A model generated the notes under the pieces. That model was not told where the DNA came from. It did not search any database and saw nothing but the letters and a program-made list of their open reading frames with translations. Positions 12,661 to 24,835 of a DNA stretch of 64,000 nt are shown one piece after another. The translations under genes and the position numbers were made by a program. Origin of the DNA: Limanda limanda (taxonomy: Eukaryota; Chordata; Actinopteri; Pleuronectiformes; Pleuronectidae); NCBI RefSeq assembly GCF_963576545.1, contig NC_083641.1:13200893-13264892 (forward strand), written 5' to 3'. Position 1 is the stretch's first letter. The number at the start of each line of letters is the position of its first letter.

Positions 12661-15293
12661 GGCGCATAGTGCTATTGTATCGCTCAGCTGGTGGTATTTC
12701 TAAAACAGCAGTGGGCTGTACAGAGATTTCTATAGAGCAGTAAGGTCTCCTCTCCTCTTTTTCACTTCCCTCATCCTCTCATCCGCCCCTTCTCCCTCCT
12801 CGATGCTGCTCAGATGGACTATAGTTAGCAGACAGTGTGTGTTGGTATGGAAACTAGCTTATAAACTGTTCAGGTTGCCAACGTCCTAACTCACATAGCA
12901 ACCACCAACCAGCCTCTCAAAGTGTTGACGCGAAGCAGCTTTGTGATTTCTGACGAACAGAAGACGTTTATTTCATTTGTTCATTTTTACGTAAATGAAT
13001 ATGCTGCTGGTCATGGCGCACTGTATAGATGCTTTCGGAGTGGTTTATGTAGGAGGAGGAGTTTTTGCAGAAGGAGAAATATTGACAATTTGAATGAAAT
13101 GACTCCCACGCACCTGTGTTAAAATTTGGTGGTGCACGTGGAACTGAAGCACAATTGGAGGTGCTTGAAAAAAAATGATGAGTCATCTGCAGACCTTGGT
13201 TTGCAAAAAAATCTTTTCACATCGTTTGATAAACTGACTCTGAATTCTAAAAGATAAAATATAGACAGACCACACAAGAATAAAAGCCTCCACATGGGTG
13301 TGCAACACATTTGCCGCAGCGGGGTCAAAACAGTAAAACCTATTTTTCCCTCAGAAATAATTTCATCTTTTCAATGCAGTGTGCAGCAACAAATCTTACT
13401 GGTAAAGTGAAGATGTTTTTTGACCACAAGGTGAAATAAGTAATTATTTTTGGCTCGTTGTGCACACAGTCGGTTGTAATCCGCATCCCGTTGGCAGTGG
13501 TACTGGGTAGAGTCAGGTTAACAAACACATTGCACTGTTGAAATAGGTTATCAATGCAAACAGCATGGCCCGCTGTTAAGTGTGTGTGTGTCTGTGTGTG
13601 TGTGCTTGTGCGTGTGTGTGTGTGTGTGTGGTTGCGTGTGTGTGTGGTTGCGATTGCGTATGTCTGGGTGACTTTCCAAAGCAGGGTGTGTCATTGTCAC
13701 TTTCCTGCTGTTGTTTTACTGCTCATGTTGTTTAAGGAAATTAGTTCTGAGCAACAGTAAGTTTATGTAATATTCATACGCACGCACACACACACGGACA
13801 CAAACTTTTCTCTAAGCCGTTCGTCACACTCCAGGTGGTCACCACTTTATCGTCAGCACTCCACAGTGGTGTGGGTCGTACATTTTTCAGTATTAATGGC
13901 TGCAGTAGGAGGCGCATCACTAACCTTGGTTTATCCAGCTGCACGTCTACCTATAGATTTACTGTTCACACTTACAGTCTGATTAAATAACAGAGCAGGG
14001 ACCTTCCATAACTATGCAATATTACACTGTCAGGTAGGTTGATTATTATACTATTAATTACATAAAACTTTATTTAATGATAAAGTACATTAACAAAACT
14101 TTGTCACAGGGCTCGATTACATTCAGCATGTCTTTAAAACCTGCTATCTCTCTAAAGAGCATGGGCGCTTATCGGATGCTATACAAATATTTGTAATTAG
14201 GGTGTAAGTATTCAACCTGGTCAGGCTGGGTTCGTAAAACAGTTTAGAAAAACTATTCCAGGTTCGGTCACGTCGGCTTTCTACTTGATTTTTTTACACA
14301 GCACGCTCCTGTGAATGTATCTAACAGATAACATGTAATACTTGATGATAAGGTTTGAAACATTTTGGCTTATTTTTGATGTTTGTTTATTAATTTAGTT
14401 TTCTTTCAAAGTATTATTCAGTTACTTAAATAGGTTACTTTAAATGATAAATGTTCTGCTGATCATTTAATTGATTGACTGACTTTTTAAGCATCAGTAC
14501 TATGTGCCAATGTAGAAGAAAGAAAGCACATTGTAAATAACGCAAAGTATACCAAAAGTTTTTACATGTTCCCCTCAACAGAAATGAGTGTTTTGATCAA
14601 AACGATTCAGCCTCAGTGGTTCAGATTAATGTGCAGTGTTAGTTTGATGAATTTGGACTCTTGCTGAGAGCATCTTGAAACTTTCAGCAGAGTATTTTAT
14701 CCTCGTCTTCAATCCAACAATCCCTCTGTAAATAATATGACCATCTGCAGAGTGTGTCTTTCTTCTTTGGCTCTTCACACAGCGGAAATCATTTCCCCAA
14801 ATGCACATTGCTCATCAAGCCGACCACATTGGTGAAGCGGTCACCTCCAGATAGCAGCTGCGATGGAGTCACAGTGACAGAGACTCTCAAATGACCAGCC
14901 ATTAATCAGTGTGTGGTCACATGAAGTGAAACCTTTGTGAAACTATACCCTAGGGTATTTTAAGAAAGCAGTTAAATGAGAAGCTGGTACATACACTACA
15001 CTAAAACGTATTTATCTTGCAACAGTGGTATCATCTTCTACATTATCTCTGTTGTTGTTTTGTTTTTCTAATACATTTACATTAGCTCAGTCAGATCAGC
15101 AGGAATGAGAATAGGCTTCGTTCAATTGACACCAATGTGTGTGTGTGTGTGTGCACATAGGAGGATGCAACTAATATAGCCCCCCCCCCTTATGTAGATT
15201 AGCCTTATTCCCCTGAGTGCTCCTTCACCATTTAGAGCTTTAAATCACTCTTCTGCTTTATTGGAGTCAGGACAATCACGTGCATGTTCAGTG

Positions 15294-15337
<44 letters not shown>

Positions 15338-16659
15338 TTGCTGGGATAGTGTATATGTATATATACTGTATATGATGTATACTTTATCTAACACAGACAC
15401 ACACACACAAGATTACTGGCTTCATCGTCATCAGATTTTGCAGTGTGTGAGTGTGTGTCCTTGTGTATGTGTTTGTGTGCACGTGCATGAATGTGCATGA
15501 GCAACTGAGTGAGTTAGTGATCACAAGGTAGATTTGTGTGCTGATTACATTTGAGCTGCAACAACAGTGGCTGTTTTAATCACAAACTCTGGATCAATAC
15601 TCTTTTCAGCTGAACAACAGTGCAGTCATGCTCAGAAGTTTGTGTGTGTGTGTGCGTGCACGTGTGTGTGTGTGTGTGTTTGTTCAAAAGGTAATCTAGA
15701 TCACAGAGTCCACAGCAGATGAGGAGAGACAGTCTTTGAGGAGCAGCAGCTTTGAACTAACCTATTTTCAGGTGTGTGTTTGTGCTGTGGCTTGTGTGTT
15801 TTTCCTGAGTAGTGTGTGTGTATGTGTGTGTGTGTGCGTGTGTGTGCGTGCGTGTGTATATGTGTCATATGTGGTCATATGACATAGAACATATAATATA
15901 TAATATATTTAACTGTATACAGTGCTGATGACCTCTTTATCTTGTTATTGGCCAATGCCAGTAAGTAAAATGTGAGTTTCTCTCGTACCAGAGTAACCTC
16001 TCAGCACGTTCATAAAACAGGCAGCCTCTTGGTTAACTGGAATATTGCAGCATATTGTAGCGGAGCGCTCACCTCAACCGGACTCCGTGAACCGAGGATA
16101 AACACCTGTCAAGCTGCAATGTGCCGTCAACCTCTCCTTACCTCTGAATCTGTAGAGAAACATGTCTCGCTGTGATCAGCATTACTGTGCCTTAAAATAT
16201 GCATAAATGCAAGATTCTTGCTGGATAAACCTGACAGTGGAGTACAGTGCATATTTTCATTCAACATCCTTAATTAAGACCCTCATTACGTGTGATTTTG
16301 TATGAGTGCTTGTAGTTTGGGGATTTTCTGAATGGCATCATTTCTTTCAGTCAATTTCAGCCTCCAGTGGGCATGTCACAACAAGCACTCGGGTTTTGAT
16401 TGTTTTCCCAAACAATTAACAGTATCTTTTCTCAGTCTGGCCAATTTTCAGCATTTGAACCGGAGCGGCCCTCTTCATTTGAATTAAAGGAGCTGCTCAT
16501 GTCAGCCGCTTGAATTACAACACAATTGAATTCGGGTCAATAACTTTTTTCTTTATGATCTGCATACAAATAAAAAACAGAACACCTATTTTGGAACTTA
16601 ACTTCAAGAACTCATAATCAAGAATGTTTCTGGTTAAGAAATATTTTCTTCTGTGAGGA
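12661..16659. other. Gene-free interval with several GT/CA tracts
   Basis: Microsatellites lie at about 13580-13652 (GT, interrupted), 15137-15152 (GT), 15294-15331 (CA), 15645-15680 (GT) and 15775-15860 (GT). A 9-base C run lies near 15181. AT-rich palindromic sequence surrounds 15350-15390 and 15870-15910. The part at 16255-16560 is microsatellite-free with homeobox-type TTAATTAA and CAATTGAATT motifs, and could be a conserved element, but this cannot be judged from one genome. Confidence 0.6.
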
Positions 16660-16660
16660 C

Positions 16661-16741
<81 letters not shown>
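16660..16741. repeat. (GT)n(GC)n(GT)n alternating tract
   Basis: About 82 bp of uninterrupted purine-pyrimidine alternation: GT units, then a GCGCGCGCGCGC core near 16685-16699, then more GT units. Alternating GC flanked by GT is the strongest simple sequence class for Z-DNA formation. Confidence 0.95.
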
Positions 16742-16744
<3 letters not shown>

Positions 16745-18630
16745 CTGGCGAGCTTGTTTTAGTAAATGACTGTGAGGTTCACTGTCACATTGATGGACTA
16801 CATCAGACGCTTTGATGCAACCTGTTGTGTCGCTTCATGCGAAATGTTCCGTTGCCGAGCAATGTCACCTTGGAGAGTCAGCTGTCACATGACTCCTGCA
16901 GCAGCTTGAGCCTGCTGTGATGAATCTGCCACTTGATTAAATGTATAGAGCTGTGACGGAAGAAATAAATCTTTTAAATCTTTGATGTGCTATGTGTTGG
17001 GATGGTCGTACGGCTTCATTAGGTCTTAACCAGCTGCTGGTTTGCAGGATGGATTTTACTGGAACTCAGAAATGAGTAAAGTGAACCAAAATGTGTGGAG
17101 AAAAAAAGATTACAAAAATTGGATTTGCATGGCAACGACTCAAACTGAACAACCCTTATTTATTTATGTAGCACATTTTTGACACATTGTTGCACATATT
17201 TTTCCAAACAGATAATGGTTTTGCCTTTCTACCCGGTACATTTTAACAACTGTTTCCTATCACTTTCGGGAACTCTTTGGTATCACTTCGAATTTCTCCA
17301 CATTTTAATTAAATATGATATAATTAATTAGCCAAGAAGTGCTTAAAATTCTTTGCATTTGCAGTTACCTGATACCTGGGTAAATGCAATCTATAAATGA
17401 AAATCATATGATGTGTCTGAAAGCTCCAGAACAGCTAATAAAATGACCTCAGAATAACCTTCCAGAACAACAAATATATATTTAGATTAGTATTGTCTGA
17501 TATTGTTGATTATAGACCGTTGGAATTAGATGTTGGGATAACTTTATAACCTTGTTTAAATGAAACCCGAGTTGCCTGGCGATCAGAGACAGGGCACAAA
17601 CTGCAGTCTGCAGTAACAACACTGACAGAATCCCTGACGCAGACAATCCCTTACTTACAAACAAAGCTTGAGGTTAAAATAAAATGGTTCAATGGGCCAC
17701 TTGAGCCCATACTTCATGATGCACTGAAATATTTTATTGAAAAGTTGCAAATAACAAATGTTTCAGTGGAACTGCGTGTTCTTCGGAGTCTAAAAGGAAA
17801 GGCCCACAACTTAAACACGTAAATACAAGCCTGCCTGCAGAGAACAGTCTCATTGATTGATAAGTGTGGGAGGGAATCAATAGGCTCCTATCTGGCGGCA
17901 CTTATTCAAGAGGAGAGGCACTGCAATATTAACAGATGAGCAGCAGAAGTTAACTCAACTCAATGTACAGGTAAGACTATCATATAAAAACCTCAATTCC
18001 TCTTAATGGAACATATAGAAAAACAACATGAGAGACACAATTCTTCATTAAATCCATGTGATTTTCATACAAGTTTATCTCCTTATTCGCAGAAATCTTC
18101 TTTTCTGCCAAAGGGCGATACAGTAAAGCCATAATGTTTCACTATCGCATTGTCCATGTTCACATTCTGAATAGCTGCCTTGTTTTAGATGGTGTGTGAT
18201 GTGAGAGGATGTTTGGTTTGGCCAACACACACTGTACCACGTGATCATTTCAGGATGAATACAACATTAGCACAGTCTCTGCAGACAACAAAGCCGATTG
18301 TTGGTCAGCTGCAAACCACCATGTCAAAATCGGATTCAGAGTCACATTTCATGCACTTCAGTCAGACAACTCATGTTTGAAATGAATGCAGCAGCAGAAG
18401 ACGGTTGGTAGTCAAGGCTCTGACTTTATCACTCCACCAGATATGATCATATAGATATAATGGCTGGTGGAGTTGGAGGGGGGAATCAGCAGGTAGCAAT
18501 AATGACATGGTGTAGTCTAAAGTTGGTCGGACAGACATTGTGTTTTTTGTGTCCGAGCCCAACCCTAGGCTTTCCTTGATTCCCCATAAACGATAAATTA
18601 AATAGCCCAGCCAATGTCATGCACAAATCA
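16742..18630. other. Gene-free sequence
   Basis: AT-rich sequence with no recognised repeat, exon or RNA. Short frames only. Confidence 0.6.
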
Positions 18631-18958
18631 TGGGGTCTTGATGGGTCCTGGTGGGTCCTGATGCGTCCTGATGGGTCCTGATGGGTCCTGGTGGGTCCTA
18701 GTGGTCCTAGAAGGTCCTGGTGGTTCCTAGTGGTCCTAGAGGGTCCTGGTGGGTCCTAGTGGGTCCTAAAGGGTCCTGATGCGTCCTGGTGGGTCCTGGT
18801 GGGTCCTAGAGGGTCCTGGTGGGTCCTAGTGGTCCTAGAGGGTCCTGGTGGGTCCTAGTGGGTCCTAAAGGGTCCTGATGGGTCCTGGTGGGTCCTAGTG
18901 GGTCCTCAAGGGTCCTGGTTGCCCCCGATAGGTCCAGATGTGTCCTGGTGGATTTTTG
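18631..18958 (+). repeat. GGGTCCTGRT minisatellite with higher-order period
   Basis: About 33 degenerate copies of a 10-bp unit (variants GGGTCCTGGT, GGGTCCTGAT, GGGTCCTAGT, GGGTCCTAAA, GGTCCTAGA). A longer block beginning TGGTCCTAGAGGGTCC recurs at 18731 and 18830, giving a higher-order period of about 99 bp. Runs of GGG are spaced by exactly 7 bases for several units, which fits the classic G-quadruplex pattern. No reading frame spans it. Confidence 0.93.
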
Positions 18959-19124
18959 ATGGGGACATTTTTGCAGCTAAAATAGACCACCAAAGTGCGA
19001 GGGGGTGTATTATAGAGGATTATGGAGAATGAGGCAGGTCACATGATCTCATGAATTGCTCCATTCGTTTTAACAACACTCACCTTTCCATCTCGCAGAC
19101 AACAGTCATAATTTGCACAACCGG

Positions 19125-19265
19125 ACAGCTGTGGCTTAGGTGTTGGAACGGGTCATCGACTAAATAGAAGGTCGGTGGTTTGATCCCCGGTTCCTCAGGG
19201 CGGTCCGCATGCCCAAGATGCTGAACCAAGGCTATTTCGCCAGTGTGTGAGGAAGGTCTCATAAA
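19125..19265 (+). mobile_element. tRNA-derived SINE, 5' part
   Basis: TGGCTTAGGTGTTGG (from 19132) matches a pol III A box and GGTTTGATCCC (19177-19187) a B box, with normal tRNA-like spacing of about 45 bp. The following GTCCGCATGCCCAAGATGCTGAACC segment (about 19204-19230) resembles the tRNA-unrelated body of a common fish SINE (recall). The sequence does not fold as an intact tRNA. A clear 3' tail and target duplication are not visible. Confidence 0.72.
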
Positions 19266-19509
19266 TATTTCTCTTAATTTAATTTTATTCATGTATTTTT
19301 TATATTCGGTGAAGATCGATGACAAGGAATCAATGAACTCGATTCTAAATATTATTATAACATATTAGCAGGTGGAATTAGTATTCTACTGGTTACCATG
19401 TGGGTGAAGTACATCTGCCCCTGTACTGTACACACTGACACAATGTGCACACTGACACAATGTGCACACTGACAACAGGGAAGTGGAACATGGGGAGGGT
19501 TGAGAGAGG

Positions 19510-19512
<3 letters not shown>

Positions 19513-19580
<68 letters not shown>
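19513..19580 (+). repeat. (GA)n microsatellite
   Basis: About 34 pure GA units followed by further purine-rich sequence to about 19618, giving about 105 bp of nearly pure purine on the plus strand. It lies just upstream of the CpG-rich patch. Confidence 0.97.
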
Positions 19581-19586
<6 letters not shown>

Positions 19587-19589
19587 GTG

Positions 19590-19815
19590 GGAGGAGAGAG
19601 GAGGAGGAGGAGGGACTGGGTTCACTCTCGGCTCTGTGTGTTGCAGCTCGTGGTGTCAGTGTGCGTCTCAGCCCCGCCGGTGTGAGTGTGTGCATCGGTG
19701 CGTCGCCTGTGTGTGTGTGTGTGTGTGAATGTGTGTGTGACTCCAGCGCTCGCTCTGCGTACGACAGGTGGAGATGACATGACTGCGCTCGAGAGGAAGA
19801 AAGGGAAGGACCTGT
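19590..19815 (+). promoter_or_regulatory. CpG-rich patch, possible promoter / 5' UTR
   Basis: About 15 CpGs in about 200 bp (for example CCCCGCCGG, CATCGGTGCGTCGCC, CAGCGCTCGCTCTGCGTACG) in an otherwise CpG-poor window. It follows a (GA)n tract and precedes an ATG with a donor-like GTAAGG. Fish promoters often look like this, but no TATA box or initiator can be fixed and the strand is inferred from the downstream frame. Confidence 0.35.
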
Positions 19816-19840
19816 AAGGACTTTACACTTACACTTACAC

Positions 19841-19922
<82 letters not shown>

Positions 19923-20206
19923 CGCAGTGTCACACACACCTTTCCACCCTGCATTCCCTCACACACACACCTTTACATTCCTGCACTTAAGGAAGAAAGG
20001 GAAGTTCTTGAGTGTGCGTGTGTGTGTGTGTGTGTGTTTGTGATTGTAACAGCTGAGTCCATGTGTGCACTGGTTACAACTCAAACACCAACACACAGAT
20101 TGTTGCTTTTGATGCCTGCAGACGCGGTCAGCAAGTGTTCCTGCGTCCTGAGGAGAGTTCGGCTCAGACCACCAGACCCTCCACCACGCCGTCCGAACAA
20201 CTCCAG
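19779..20206 (+). CDS. Candidate two-exon 5' coding start (unidentified gene)
   Basis: Possible exon A is 19779-19813 (ATG, 11 codons plus 2 nt, MTALERKKGKD, then donor GTAAGG). Possible exon B is 20122-20206 (acceptor TTTTGATGCCTGCAG, 85 nt, donor GTAGGA). Joined, they keep one open frame of 40 codons rich in Q/S/T/P and end in phase 0. Both exons are CpG- and GC-rich compared with the flanks. The intron would contain the (CA)n at 19843-19921 and a GT tract. Against this, there is no recognised homology, a short ATGACATGA upstream frame overlaps the start, and the donor after exon B is weak. Later compatible plus-strand exons, if real, could be at 27658 and 44503. I do not recognise a product. 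Confidence 0.25.
19843..19921. repeat. (CA)n microsatellite preceded by (ACTTAC)3
   Basis: About 79 bp of pure CA. It is preceded by three copies of a CACTTA hexamer at 19822-19845, so the CA array may have grown from that hexamer's edge. Confidence 0.97.
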
Positions 20207-20220
20207 GTAGGATCCTCTCC

Positions 20221-20340
20221 TCTTCTCTTCTCTTCTCTTCTCTTCTCTTCTCTTCTCTTCTCTTCTCTTCTCTTCTCTTCTCTTCTCTTCTCTTCTCTTC
20301 TCTTCTCTTCTCTTCTCTTCTCTTCTCTTCTCTTCTCTTC
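20221..20340 (+). repeat. (TCTTC)24 pentanucleotide array
   Basis: Exactly 24 perfect 5-bp units, extended by CTCTCC on the left and TCCTC on the right. It is all-pyrimidine on the plus strand for about 130 bp and so can form triplex (H-DNA). Perfect identity of 24 units suggests recent expansion. Confidence 0.98.
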
Positions 20341-20535
20341 TCCTCATGCTGTCACAAAAACAGGATGCTACACACTTCACACCCTTGGCCCTCCTCTCTC
20401 TTCCTTGAACAATGTCCTCGCCTTCTGCTTTCGTTCCATCTGGAACAGCCACAGGTAGACTGCTGTTACATCTCCCTCACAATACTCTCCTGATCTCCAA
20501 AGGTTCCTTTAAAAGCCTCCTGCTCTGTTATTTTA

Positions 20536-20538
20536 CAC

Positions 20539-20572
<34 letters not shown>
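20536..20572. repeat. (CA)n microsatellite, short
   Basis: About 37 bp of CA with a CAAA interruption. An acceptor-like pyrimidine tract follows at 20580-20606, then GATGAATTTTTGTGTGGAGGAG and a strong GTAAGT. This could be a 22-nt microexon, but nothing else supports it. Confidence 0.9.
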
Positions 20573-20709
20573 TCTTGTTATTCCCTCACCTTTCTTGCTT
20601 TTGCGAAGGATGAATTTTTGTGTGGAGGAGGTAAGTTTCAACTCCTGTTGCTGCTGCAGTTTTCTGTCTTTCTCTTTTGATTGAGTTTGCAAGCTACCTG
20701 GTATTGCCT

Positions 20710-20711
<2 letters not shown>

Positions 20712-20769
<58 letters not shown>

Positions 20770-20791
20770 TCTCTCTCTCTCTTTCTGTGTT

Positions 20792-20842
<51 letters not shown>
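20712..20842. repeat. Compound (CT)n-(GT)n microsatellite
   Basis: About 70 bp of CT followed by about 55 bp of GT, with small interruptions (CCCT, TTTC, TTTG). It is strand-asymmetric in its first half and alternating in its second. Confidence 0.97.
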
Positions 20843-20846
<4 letters not shown>

Positions 20847-23237
20847 GCTCAGATAAAAGACGGAAAGATAAAACATAAAACAGCCATAAACATGAAAGGG
20901 AGGAAATTAAAGTGACATTTTTGTTTGATTGAGTGCATGTGCACAACCGTGTCTGTGTTTCATAGTATGTGTGTGTGTGTGTGTGTGTGTGTTGGTTTTT
21001 AGAATACTATATTTAGCTAAAAGCCTCATTTTATTATTGTGTGTGCGATTGTGACACACACGCAGATGTCTAAAATGTTAAATTGCTGTTTTCTTGTATC
21101 CTCACACATGCCATCAAGTGGCTGTATGTGTGTGTGCGTGATTGTCTGTGTTTGTGCATGCGTTTGTGTTTTTTATTGCAGAGGGATTTAATGTTGTTGG
21201 CGGCTAAATCGAAAAAAAAGGACGTTTGATTGGCTGCCAGAGTCAACATCTTCTGCTCAGATGCAATTACCTTCTCAGATACACACTGAGGCACATGCAG
21301 GCACATGTACATACACACTGATGACACACAGCCACATGAAGTGTATTCTCATTCATTTCCGTCAGTGTGCAGCAGGGCAAAGATCAGGCATGGACAAAGA
21401 CACATGTATAAGTGTGTACTAGTCAAATGTTCACACATGCTCTCTAATCATTGCAGCCACTTGTCAGTTGTGAGTAATTGCATCTTTGTTCTACTGCTAA
21501 ACCTTTCACTGCTAAAGAGAGCTGTGCTTATGCGTGAGTGTGCATGTGTGTTTAAGTGTTGGTCATGTCTAATGCACCTCTGAGTCAACCCTCCACACGT
21601 CAGTTTGTGTTGCTGATAGTCTTGTCCAGCTGCATTCCTCACAGCTCTAGTGTGTGTTTGTTGTCATTGGCCTGATTTCTCAGGTGTCACCACTACAGTA
21701 ACACTGTCAGTGATCTGGCTCCCAGTGAACATGCAGTGTGTGCAGCACCACCTGCAGGAGCTGCCTGAATGACACCACTGAATTACCTTTTCTTTATTTG
21801 GGTTCTGAGGTGCGTTTAGAAAGAGATGCAGATTGTGAGTTTTGTCTTTGGACGATGTCATGGCTCTTCATCCTCTGACTTGATGAGCGATTATCTATGA
21901 ATGAAAGTGTCTCAGTGTCCATTAACGCTTATCTTGCCATGCATGCTGCTGTGCATTTGTACAGTATGTTTGTACAGTATAAGTATATAAGTAAAGTGCT
22001 GTGTATGTGTGTTCGCGTGTGTGGTTGTGTGTGTGTATGTGTGTGTGAGCCAACGAGGCAGTAAGAGCAGCAGATTAATCCCTTCTCATGCTCCAGCAGA
22101 ACAGATGTGAGGATTAATTTGTCAGTGAATCTGGGCTGGTGCTGATGTGCTCGTGTGTTAGTGACGTGAGTTGTGCAAAAAAAAAAAAAAAATCAACCAA
22201 AAAGAGGATTTTGAACCTGTGTAAATGTTTCATGTCTAGATGTCTTTGTGCGTATGCAAATTTTGTCATCACATCATGTGCAGTGTGCTCTGGTCTGATG
22301 CTCACTGATGCATCGTGTGTGTGACTGGGTGATATCAACAAGTGTGTGTTTGCCTTTCCAACAAAGAATCCCGACCCCCCTCCTTCCTGCAGCTCGCTGA
22401 CACTTTTCTGCATCTTTCCACCTCGTCACGTTGTAGTTTCACCGATTATGTTACATTTTCTTGCCTGTAGCAAAGAAAATGTGTTAAAGGCAATGGGAAA
22501 TTATGGACAGAATATGGAGCTTAACAAACACAAATGAAAGGTGCACACCAGTGTGTATGTATGTGTGTGTGTGTGAGTGTGACTGTCTATACAGTGGTGC
22601 CCTAGATAGATTTGCCCTAATGGCATGAAAGTGTTGCAGTTTTAGTACAACCGGTCACTGCTGGAGGAAAATGAACACTGAACTTTCTTATGGGAATTAA
22701 AAGAAGTCGGCGATGACTACCGTATTAGAGTTACCTACATTAATGTCTATGTGTTTGTGTATGTGGTCAACCACATGTTTAGCCTCTTCTTGTTATGATA
22801 TTCAGCTATTTAGTCGAGCACTCAGGGACTAACAGTGGTGGATCCCATTGTAGGTGAGCAACTGAAGCAGAAGACTGAAATAGATTATCTCCAGTGGAAG
22901 GACAGAGCTCGTATAGGTCCTTAGTACCCGTGTAGGTAGTACCCTACTTTACAGAATGTGAAGTGGTTGAGGAGCCACTACAGGCGAAATGGATTGCAGC
23001 TCATTTCACCCTGTCAGATAAACGTTGTGCAAAAAGACCCTGAAAAACCTACAGAAGCAGGATGTGAGGGTCCAGGGACGTGTTCTCTGCAGGACTCAGG
23101 TGGACCCAGACATGGTGCAGAGAAGAAGTTTGGAGTCTGTGCTTAATTTCACCTCAGTCACACAAAAACTTGCTGATGTATAGCAGCAAATACAAAGTCC
23201 TTAAACTGAAGGTAAATAATCTTATTTCTTTATTCCT
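20843..23237. other. Gene-free sequence
   Basis: Holds GT runs at about 20966-20992 and scattered GT-rich text near 21120-21170 and 22000-22050, and a 15-base A run near 22180. No gene or named repeat is supported. Confidence 0.6.
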
Positions 23238-23385
23238 TAAGTGGATCCCCATTAGCTGTCGCTTAGGTAGCAGCTATTCCTCCTGGAATCCACCCACAAC
23301 AAAACCAGGTTTTTAAACAAGACATAAAATATGTAGCTTAGAACATGTACAACAACAGATCTTCAAAACAAAACATCTCCCAAAA
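23238..23385 (+). repeat. Dispersed repeat fragment ('ggatccccattagct' family)
   Basis: GTGGATCCCCATTAGCTGTCGCTTAGGTAGCAGCTATTCCTCCTGG (23241-23286) and the following AAAC/AACA-rich tail match a repeat that I recall as very common in fish genomes. It is usually a LINE-like 3' end, though that assignment is uncertain. The copy is short and diverged. Confidence 0.55.
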
Positions 23386-24784
23386 GAATTTTTATCTGTT
23401 GCCAGTTAAAAATCTGCCTGATGTGAGCTTTTCACAGACATATCGCGTCGTGCGTTTGTGTTTGCTGATATGAAAACCTTTAATTCACAGAATAAATAAT
23501 GCAAAAAATAAGTTGTACAAGGTTGTTTTTGTGTTTTATTTTTATTTGTAGTTATTTATAATGAAGTTTATGGTTAAAATATAAAGACTCAATTACATTT
23601 CCCTGTCACATATACAGTTTATATACTGTAAATATCAATAACTTCAAAATATTTGTACCAAACCAGGTCAGAAAAATTCTTGTTTAAAAAGTTTTAAACA
23701 TAAATATACATCTCTTGTGAGAATGTATGACAAAGTGATGAGAATATTAGGAAAGATGTTTTATTTGATGGAGCGCAGAATGAAAACTCCAATAAAACTC
23801 CAATCATATAAAAGTCCAAATACTGTCAATCATTTAGTTCATTTCCACCAAGACTGCACTCTTCAGTTGCTTGAAATAAACCAAGTGAAGTGAGATCCAT
23901 AACATTCAACCGTTCCCAACACTTTGATGACTAACATCGAGGGACCCGATGATACAGGAGGTTGTGTGACGTGCAGGAGTAGCTCTGGTCTGCAGCCACT
24001 GTAGTTGACAGCTTCCATCGATCAGCCCATCACTGGTGGCAGTAGACGGCCTCGGGTGGTGCATCAGCTGATCCACAGAACAAAGTAGCCCGTGGTCTTA
24101 ACGTCAGGGTTCATTTTTTGAGTTTCTCTCCATGTGCACATGGGTGGATTCAGTCCGTTTGGTTATGATGACAAGTTAAATACACATGAACCCCATTTGC
24201 TAAGTCTGAGAAAGTGCTTACACACGCCTCTGGTGTGCGTTTCTCTTTTAGATTCAGGGGTGGCTCGTTTGGTTTCTACATTTGATCATGTTGAGCTCAG
24301 ACTGCCCATTAAAATACCACCCACCTGTGCTGGGCATGACAAAAACAAACGCTCCTCCTATATGCATCAAACTAGTGCACATCCAGAGACTTAGACAGGA
24401 CGGGCAGCCAACAGTAAACATGATGCATCAGTTATATTCTGCTGAATAACAGACTTCAGAAGCCGTTCGATTTCAGCCTGTATAAAGACAGTTGTCTGGT
24501 TCCATTGTGGACTAGCACACCGTGCAGGTTTTGCTTTATAGAGAACTCCAGTGCATATCCCTGGATTGTATTGCGACGGTTGTGAATGTTTCAAATGAAA
24601 CTTCACATCTAGTGTTTGGGTCGATAGACAGCGGCATCATCCTGACATTTCCCCGGATGCTGAGCCCAGTGATGTGATTTGTTGCTGTGACAAACCGACA
24701 ACAGCCATGTTTAATTTAAGCCTGCCGTCAAGTTAATTAGTTGCGACGCTCCACCAGCACAAACGTGCCAAACCCCCCACAGCC

Positions 24785-24835
<51 letters not shown>

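Noticed and set aside
19125..19200. Functional tRNA gene
   Set aside because: Only the A and B boxes match; acceptor and anticodon stems do not pair, and a SINE-like body follows.
20608..20629. 22-nt microexon (strong acceptor and GTAAGT donor)
   Set aside because: It would put the candidate exon at 20206 out of phase with that at 27658, and has no other support.
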